Source: Candidatus Kapaibacterium sp.
GTDB taxonomy: Bacteria > Bacteroidota > Ignavibacteria > Kapaibacteriales > UBA2268
Length of the DNA stretch: 50,138 nucleotides
Direction of reading: 5' to 3'
NCBI GenBank assembly: GCA_026390695.1
Contig: JAPLFL010000120.1
Span: 1 to 50,138, forward strand
Of the stretch, positions 45,386-50,138 are shown piece after piece. Within the stretch, counting starts at the first letter, position 1. The number at the start of each line of letters is the position of its first letter. A program made the translations under genes and the position numbers. The notes under the pieces are model-generated. The model saw only the letters and a list, made by a program, of their open reading frames with translations. It searched no databases and was not told the origin of the DNA.

Positions 45386-46051
45386 ATGAAAAAACCACTC
45401 TTGACGATAGCTTTAATAGCTCTATCATTTATGCAATCCTTACAATTATTTTCCGAAGACTTAACAGGATATTTCGGATTTTCACTCACAACCGGATCTA
45501 ATATTCCAACTAACGGCAAGTATAGCTCTTCGGTTAAAACTACGGATTTACTTAATGTTGGCCCTCAACTTGGTCTTGAAGTTTCATATTTTTTAACCCC
45601 TGGTTTCGGTTTAGAAATAATGCACAACACTAATTTTAATTTTTATAAGGACAAATACAAGCCGAGCGGTAAAGAACCTGTTATGTGTATAAATGCTTTA
45701 TCATTGGATGCTGTTTATAATTTCGGCCATTTATTTGATAAACCGTTAATATCTCCATTTATCAGAGCCGGAGTGGGAGGTTATTATTGGGGACATTTGG
45801 AAGACGGTTTATCAAGCGATGTCATGAAATTAACCACAGGAGAGCATAAAGCAACGGATATTGGATTCAATGTTGGAGTAGGTGCCGATTTTGCAATAGT
45901 CAAGAACTTTACAATCGGATTAGTTGTTGATTATAACATGTTCTTTCCAGAAGACGAAGCAAAATTCGGTAAAGATTTTAAAGAACAAGGCTATATAGTT
46001 CCGCAACTCAAATTCACTTACCATTTTCTTCCTGAATGCTGTAAGAAATAA
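45386..46051 (+). CDS. Outer-membrane beta-barrel protein (OmpW/porin-like)
   Basis: This 221-aa protein has a signal peptide (1-23, LQLFSEDL) and alternating aromatic beta strands (GYFGFSLTTGSNI, LGLEVSYFLTPGFGLEI, FIRAGVGGYYWG, FNVGVGADFAIVKNFTIGL). It ends in a final strand, LKFTYHFLPECCKK, with two Cys near the C-terminus. This suits an eight-stranded barrel. A strong AGGAGA site precedes the ATG. The CC tail is unusual for a barrel end and might bind metal, given the copper genes nearby, but that is only a thought. Confidence 0.75.
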   Translation: MKKPLLTIALIALSFMQSLQLFSEDLTGYFGFSLTTGSNIPTNGKYSSSVKTTDLLNVGPQLGLEVSYFLTPGFGLEIMHNTNFNFYKDKYKPSGKEPVMCINALSLDAVYNFGHLFDKPLISPFIRAGVGGYYWGHLEDGLSSDVMKLTTGEHKATDIGFNVGVGADFAIVKNFTIGLVVDYNMFFPEDEAKFGKDFKEQGYIVPQLKFTYHFLPECCKK

Positions 46052-46258
46052 TTACAAATTATGCAGAGCTTGTCTAAAAAGTTCTATTTTTGACATAATT
46101 CTTAAAAGCTGAGGCAAGAAGACTAAGATTAAGTCTAAAAAATCAAAACGAGTAACAGAAAACGGCTGTTGTACAGAATTCGTAGCTTTTCTAAGAATGC
46201 AATTTTAACAGGAAAAATAACTTTAAAAACAAGCTCATTTTTTAATATATATTAGGAA

Positions 46259-46720
46259 AATACTCAATTAACAGATCAAAGAAGAGATTTTATTAAAAAA
46301 TCATTAGGTGCAGCGGGAGTTTTACTTTGTGCAGGTGGTTTGACAACGCTGCTGCAGTCATGTACATCATTCAATGCCGCACCGGTTGGTAATGCAAGTT
46401 TTGATGTGACTACGGTTACTGAACTTTCAAAAGACGGCGGAGTTACAGAAAAGACATTCCCCGGTCAGTTCGATAGTGTGCCACTGATAATAATCAGAGA
46501 AAGCGAAACGAAATATCTTGCATTCTGTACGGTTTGTACTCATTACGGAAAAAAAGTTTCAGCTCCGGCAAATTCAACATCAGATATTATTTGTAATGCA
46601 CATAACGGACACTTTTCGCCAAAAGACGGACATGTAATCAGCGGGCCACCAAAGAGCGGACTTACAAGATATAATTGCAGTTTTAATACTGAAACTAATA
46701 TATTAACAATAACCGGATAA
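46259..46720 (+). CDS. Tat-exported Rieske [2Fe-2S] protein with abnormal start
   Basis: The frame runs from just after a TAG at 46253 to 46720. It encodes a twin-arginine signal (TDQRRDFIKKSLG), a hydrophobic stretch ending LLQSC (lipobox-like) and a Rieske domain with CTVCTHYGKK and CNAHNGHFS as the Cys/His cluster ligands. There is no ATG, GTG or TTG before the Tat motif in this frame. AGGA lies at 46254 and the frame then reads GAA-AAT-ACT-CAA. Inserting one G (AAATGACTCAA) would create an ideal ATG, so a one-base deletion or sequencing error is likely. A TTG start at 46340 would lose the Tat signal. Confidence 0.7.
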   Translation, partial: NTQLTDQRRDFIKKSLGAAGVLLCAGGLTTLLQSCTSFNAAPVGNASFDVTTVTELSKDGGVTEKTFPGQFDSVPLIIIRESETKYLAFCTVCTHYGKKVSAPANSTSDIICNAHNGHFSPKDGHVISGPPKSGLTRYNCSFNTETNILTITG

Positions 46721-47293
46721 ATTTTGGAACTAAAAACTCATCCAGGGTGATTCGCCAATCTCACCGGTTGAGTTAATAAGTTACAAGTTGAAAGTTAATA
46801 AAATAAGATACACTCTAAGAAATTTATTACCACTCATTTTGAGTTACCGAAAAGCTACTGTCATGCCAATTATACATGAACAGACAAGGACGTCTATTCT
46901 ACCGCAGTAGTAGTACAGACGTCATCGTCTGTAACCGCCATAGTAAGGTTGACAGACACTACTTTGCTCGCAAATAAACAATGCAATGACTATCATTGGC
47001 TACAAAGAAGGGTCTTTGTAGTGAGAAATAAAATTGTAATTGTAACCGGCTCCTTAATGGTTAAAAAGTATGACTGCTTTCAATAAAAATAAACCCCGCT
47101 TCTACTTTCCTACCTTCTACTCTTCTACCTTCTATAACCGCTTCAGTTGAGGCATTCCAAGCGTCCTGCAAATTCAATAAATATTACCACCAAATTATTA
47201 TTGAATATTGATAAAATAATTTGGAAATGTGATCAATAATGAGTAATTTTGTTGTACAGTTTTGTACACTTTTCTCATATATATTTTGATCGT
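46721..47293. other. Intergenic region with one hairpin, no gene seen
   Basis: ACAGACG-TCAT-CGTCTGT (46915-46932) is a perfect 7-bp stem-loop, and GACGTCT/AGACGTC around it can form an alternative. A pyrimidine-rich CTTCTAC run lies near 47098-47140. No tRNA, no supported ORF and no T-run terminator were seen. Confidence 0.5.
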
Positions 47294-47821
47294 TTGTTAG
47301 AATCATTAATCACATCGAAAACCAGAATCAAACTCTTGATGAAATTTTTCTTCAATGTGGAAGCTCGTTCTTATCTTAGGGAATTAGCTGATGAATTTGA
47401 AGAATCGACCAATGGTGTACGTATTGAACTCAATCGTTTGACAAAGGCTGGACTATTGGTTAGTTTCGAAAATGGCAAGTCCAAATTATATGGGGCTAAT
47501 ACTAAACATCCTTTATTTTTTGATATAAATAATCTGGTTAAAAAGAATCTCGGTATGGACGTTATCGAGTATGCCCTCAATAATATTGGTAAATTGGAGC
47601 TTGCATATATTATCGGTGATTACTCTCAGGGCAAGGACAGCGGGATAATCGATTTGGTTTTGGTTGGCGATATTAACAAAAATTACTTATATGAATTAAT
47701 CGAAGTAACGGAAAAAAGCATAAAAAGAAAAATCAGACCTCTGATATTATCTGCAATAGAATTTGAAGAAATGGCAGATAAATTGAAAATTAAAAAGGGA
47801 CTGTTGCTGTGGAAAAAGTGA
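47294..47821 (+). CDS. Winged-helix regulator with degenerate nucleotidyltransferase-like domain
   Basis: I place the start at the TTG at 47294, where the family's usual LESLITSKTRIKLL begins; upstream in-frame codons (from 47249) look non-homologous. The N-terminal ~85 residues are an ArsR-type winged helix (YLRELADEFEESTNGVRIELNRL, then AGLL). The C-terminal ~90 residues resemble an MNT-type nucleotidyltransferase fold (IIGDYSQGKDSGIIDLVLVGD). The G-S motif is GDY and only part of the D-x-D is kept, so catalysis is doubtful. Related proteins often sit by sugar-nucleotide genes in Bacteroidota. Here it precedes the GME-like gene by 90 bp and may regulate it. Confidence 0.7.
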   Translation: MLESLITSKTRIKLLMKFFFNVEARSYLRELADEFEESTNGVRIELNRLTKAGLLVSFENGKSKLYGANTKHPLFFDINNLVKKNLGMDVIEYALNNIGKLELAYIIGDYSQGKDSGIIDLVLVGDINKNYLYELIEVTEKSIKRKIRPLILSAIEFEEMADKLKIKKGLLLWKK

Positions 47822-47910
47822 TGGTTTGATATAAAAAGCAAGAACTTAGTTGTAATTTAAAAAAAAGTATTACTAAACAATATAAGATTAATAAATAATA
47901 GAACAAAATT

Positions 47911-48882
47911 ATGAAACAAAAAAGAGCTTTGGTTTGTGGTGGTGGCGGATTTATTGGCTGTCATCTTGCAAAGAGACTTAAATCGGAAGGTTATTGGGTA
48001 CGTTGTGTTGATTTAAAGCATACTGAATTTGGAGATTCTTCCGCAGATGAATTTATTATTGGAGATTTGCGCGATCCGATAATTTGCCAGAAAGTTCTTG
48101 AAGGAGGTTTTGCAGAAGTTTATCAATTAGCTGCCGATATGGGTGGAGCCGGGTATATTTTTACCGGTGAGCATGACGCAGATGTGATGCATAATTCTGC
48201 AACAATAAATTTGAATATGGCATATTATTCTAATTTAACTGGAGTTGAAAAAATATTTTACTCATCTTCTGCATGTATTTATCCTGAGTATAATCAACTT
48301 GATCCTGATAATCCAAAATGTTCCGAAGAATCTGCTTATCCGGCTGCACCGGATAGTGAATATGGCTGGGAGAAGTTATTTAGTGAACGAATGTTCTTGG
48401 CTTTTCATCGCAATCATGGACTGAATGTGCGTATTGCAAGATTTCATAATATTTTCGGTCCCGAAGGATCATGGAATAATAGTAAAGAGAAGGCTCCGGC
48501 TGCGGTTTGTAGAAAAGTCGCAATGGCTAATCAAGGGGATGCGATCGAAATATGGGGTGATGGAAAACAAACACGTTCATTCTTATATATTGATGAATGT
48601 TTGGACGGAGTGCGCACTTTGATGAATTCAGATTATATTCATCCTGTCAATATTGGATCAGAAGAAATGGTGTCGATCAATCAATTAGCACAAATGGTGA
48701 TGGAAATTGCCGGCAAAGATTTGAAAATAAATAATATTCCCGGGCCATTAGGTGTGCGCGGGCGCAATTCCGATAATAATCTTATTTTTGAAAGTATTGG
48801 CTGGAAGCCAACTCAAGTTCTTAGATCAGGTTTGGAAATTACTTATAAGTGGATTGAATCACAAATACAAATGAATTCTTGA
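47911..48882 (+). CDS. GDP-mannose 3,5-epimerase-like NAD-dependent epimerase
   Basis: This 323-aa extended short-chain dehydrogenase has the NAD loop VCGGGGFIGCHLAKRL, catalytic SSSACIYPE and YGWEK (Y-x-x-x-K), IARFHNIFGPEGSW, KAPAAVCRK and the block IWGDGKQTRSFLYIDEC, plus GPLGVRGRNSDN near the C-terminus. These closely match plant-type GDP-mannose 3,5-epimerase (GME), which makes GDP-L-galactose. Bacterial homologues occur in polysaccharide loci. The product here is probably a rare GDP-sugar, but substrate cannot be proven by motif reading. No glycosyltransferase genes are in the window. Confidence 0.83.
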   Translation: MKQKRALVCGGGGFIGCHLAKRLKSEGYWVRCVDLKHTEFGDSSADEFIIGDLRDPIICQKVLEGGFAEVYQLAADMGGAGYIFTGEHDADVMHNSATINLNMAYYSNLTGVEKIFYSSSACIYPEYNQLDPDNPKCSEESAYPAAPDSEYGWEKLFSERMFLAFHRNHGLNVRIARFHNIFGPEGSWNNSKEKAPAAVCRKVAMANQGDAIEIWGDGKQTRSFLYIDECLDGVRTLMNSDYIHPVNIGSEEMVSINQLAQMVMEIAGKDLKINNIPGPLGVRGRNSDNNLIFESIGWKPTQVLRSGLEITYKWIESQIQMNS

Positions 48883-48940
48883 GTCTGATGTTCCTTTTGA
48901 CTTGAAATCTATGTCAAATTAAAAAATCTGACAAAAAAAT

Positions 48941-49042
48941 ATGAACGACATTGGTAGTTATATTCTAAAAAAAGACGATAATTTGAATAAAAGAAGTAGA
49001 GATTTTTGGTTTAACGTAATAGACATGGATTGTTTATGGTAG
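48941..49042 (+). CDS. Small ORF upstream of nadE (33 aa)
   Basis: ATG at 48941 opens a 33-codon frame (MNDIGSYILKK ... DFWFNVIDMDCLW) ending at TAG 49040-49042. The next small ORF can start at an ATG at 49036 inside its last codons. The ribosome site is weak. It may be a genuine leader peptide, or the displaced N-terminus of the following protein split by a frameshift. Confidence 0.35.
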   Translation: MNDIGSYILKKDDNLNKRSRDFWFNVIDMDCLW

Positions 49043-49332
49043 AACAATTTTTTCAAAAATATAATTGGAGCTATTCCCCTGATTATCTGATGCCGTCTGC
49101 TTTAGAAATAGAACAGACATTAAAATATGGGGATATTCCTGATTTAAAACTCCTTTTAGAAAAATATGCTATTGAGGATTGTATAAAAGTGTCGGAAAAA
49201 AGAGTTTTAAACGATGTTAATTTTGAAAGAACTAACTATTTTTTGGAAAGATTTATATTTAATATCGATGATGATTACGATAAAATTTTGAGCTTTATCA
49301 GAAAACATTACAAAGGGAGATTCGATGATTAA
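49036..49332 (+). CDS. Small hypothetical protein coupled to nadE
   Basis: This ~98-aa protein (start at ATG 49036; TTG 49030 also possible) is soluble and mostly helical, with LKYGDIPDLKLLLEKY and FERTNYFLERFIF. The segment weakly resembles small DUF6922-type proteins that often precede AbiEii-like nucleotidyltransferase toxins, but no such partner follows. Its TAA overlaps the nadE start by 8 nt, so it is translationally coupled to nadE. It may be the C-terminal part of a longer protein whose start is the 48941 ORF. Confidence 0.55.
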   Translation: MVEQFFQKYNWSYSPDYLMPSALEIEQTLKYGDIPDLKLLLEKYAIEDCIKVSEKRVLNDVNFERTNYFLERFIFNIDDDYDKILSFIRKHYKGRFDD

Positions 49333-50138
49333 CCCTCAAAAAACATTATTCACAATTACTAACTGGCTTCTGCAAAAACTTGACGATTCCCGTCAATCAG
49401 GTTTTGTGGTTGGCGTATCCGGCGGGATTGATTCAGCCACTGTTTCAACATGTTGCGCTAAAACCGGAAAAAAGCTGATTGCGCTGAATATGCCTATTCA
49501 TCAGCCCTCATCGCAATTAAGCCGTGCCGAAGAACAATGCAATTGGCTGAAATTAAATTTTACAAATGTCGAAACTTTTCTTATTGATTTAACGGAAATT
49601 TACGAAACTATTATTCGAACTTTGCCACTTGAAGCCAAAAATGAGATAGCTTTGGTAAATTTGCGATCACGGCTGAGGATGATGACTTTATATTCTTTTG
49701 CTAATTCTAATAATTTTTTAGTGGCAGGTACAGGAAATAAAGTTGAGGATTATGGAATTGGCTTTTTTACCAAATATGGCGATGGCGGCGTCGATATTAG
49801 TCCAATCGGTGATTTAACTAAAACAGAAGTTTATCAATTAGCCGCATATTTGGATGTCCCTGAATCAATTCAGAAAGCAGCTCCCACCGATGGTCTTTGG
49901 GAAATTGACCGCACTGATGAAGAGCAAATCGGTGCAACATATCCTGAACTGGAATGGGCTATGGATTTTTGTGAAAAGAAGAGTTTTTATGATATTAATA
50001 AGCTAAATGCTGTCATTGATGCCAGTGCAGGAATCCTCTATTCTATACCCTCAGGAGATTCCTGCATACGCAGGAATGACAGTGATGATACCTCAGGAGA
50101 TTCCTGCATACGCAGGAATGACAGTGATGATACCTCAG
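49325..50138 (+). CDS. nadE: NAD synthetase (partial, repeat invaded near its 3' end)
   Basis: The frame runs off the window. It amidates nicotinic acid adenine dinucleotide to NAD. Motifs are the PP-loop VGVSGGIDSATVS, ALVNLRSRLRMMTLY, VAGTGNKVEDYGIGFFTKYGDGGVDISPIGDLTKTEV and APTDGLWEIDRTDEEQIGATYPELEWAM. It is the ammonia-type domain with no glutaminase part. After ~residue 238 (NAVIDASAG) the frame enters a 42-bp tandem repeat and encodes SGDSCIRRNDSDDT repeatedly, where normal members have their last ~20 residues (typically ending in a PVCKIP-like motif). The native C-terminus is thus missing or displaced beyond the window. Confidence 0.85.
   Translation, partial: MINPQKTLFTITNWLLQKLDDSRQSGFVVGVSGGIDSATVSTCCAKTGKKLIALNMPIHQPSSQLSRAEEQCNWLKLNFTNVETFLIDLTEIYETIIRTLPLEAKNEIALVNLRSRLRMMTLYSFANSNNFLVAGTGNKVEDYGIGFFTKYGDGGVDISPIGDLTKTEVYQLAAYLDVPESIQKAAPTDGLWEIDRTDEEQIGATYPELEWAMDFCEKKSFYDINKLNAVIDASAGILYSIPSGDSCIRRNDSDDTSGDSCIRRNDSDDTS
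50049..50138 (+). repeat. 42-bp palindrome-bearing tandem repeat inside nadE
   Basis: Units start at 50049, 50091 and 50133 (the last cut by the window end). Each carries ATTCCTGC-ATAC-GCAGGAAT, an 8-bp inverted repeat like the dRS3/REP-type palindromes of other bacteria, followed by GACAGTGATGATA. The period is a multiple of three, so the frame stays open. Confidence 0.9.

Overview
This window looks like a chromosomal piece of an AT-rich member of the Bacteroidota/Chlorobi superphylum, most likely a Kapabacteria- or Ignavibacteria-like lineage. Four things point there. Several large secreted proteins end in type IX secretion (T9SS, Por) type A sorting domains. There is a giant SBBP beta-propeller protein with repeated choice-of-anchor-D-like domains. 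Two outer-membrane proteins each carry two OmpA-like domains. Several secreted proteins share the coiled-coil C-terminus common in this phylum. The taxonomic call is inference from protein style, not from a marker gene.

Positions 1-10100 hold an accessory, repetitive locus read leftward. It starts (right end) with a secreted tail-fibre-like coiled-coil protein. A decaying tandem array of two-gene cassettes follows: a ~170-aa lipoprotein-like protein, then a lysyl-endopeptidase-like secreted protease. Cassette D (7886-5781) has an apparently intact His-Asp-Ser triad. Cassette C (4960-2672) is full length but all three triad positions are substituted. In cassette B the protease is reduced to a 73-aa stub. 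In cassette A it is cut off by an insertion sequence whose transposase 3' end lies at 1-117. Between cassettes sit copies of the 3' end of the tail-fibre-like gene, hairpin terminators and a 79-bp leader. The ends of the paralogues are almost identical while their middles have diverged.

Positions 10422-16274 form a leftward housekeeping operon: serA, a DUF1015 gene, an MlaF-like ATPase, truA, pyrF, a LolD-like ATPase and a methyltransferase. Positions 16438-30647 hold ordinary genes: msrC-like, a lamin-tail protein, an M28 peptidase, mraZ-rsmH with MraZ-type operator repeats but no further dcw genes, a PEP/pyruvate-binding-domain protein, a secreted unknown, dxs, an OmpA protein and lysC. Positions 30699-38804 carry the 1890-aa propeller protein and a second double-OmpA protein, closed by a strong terminator.

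Positions 38865-41960 are accessory DNA. A two-gene module of unknown function is flanked by 172-bp direct repeats (with a third degenerate copy) and is followed by 42-bp and 21-bp tandem repeats. Positions 41977-46720 hold a copper ATPase, a small HMA-domain chaperone, two envelope proteins and a Rieske protein lacking a normal start codon. Positions 47294-50138 hold a winged-helix/nucleotidyltransferase-like regulator, a GDP-mannose 3,5-epimerase-like enzyme, two small overlapping ORFs and nadE, whose reading frame runs into 42-bp palindrome-containing repeats at the window edge.

The most novel candidate is the protease/lipoprotein cassette array. It looks like a diversifying T9SS-exported protease family, each member co-transcribed with its own lipoprotein partner, and including a full-length pseudoprotease.
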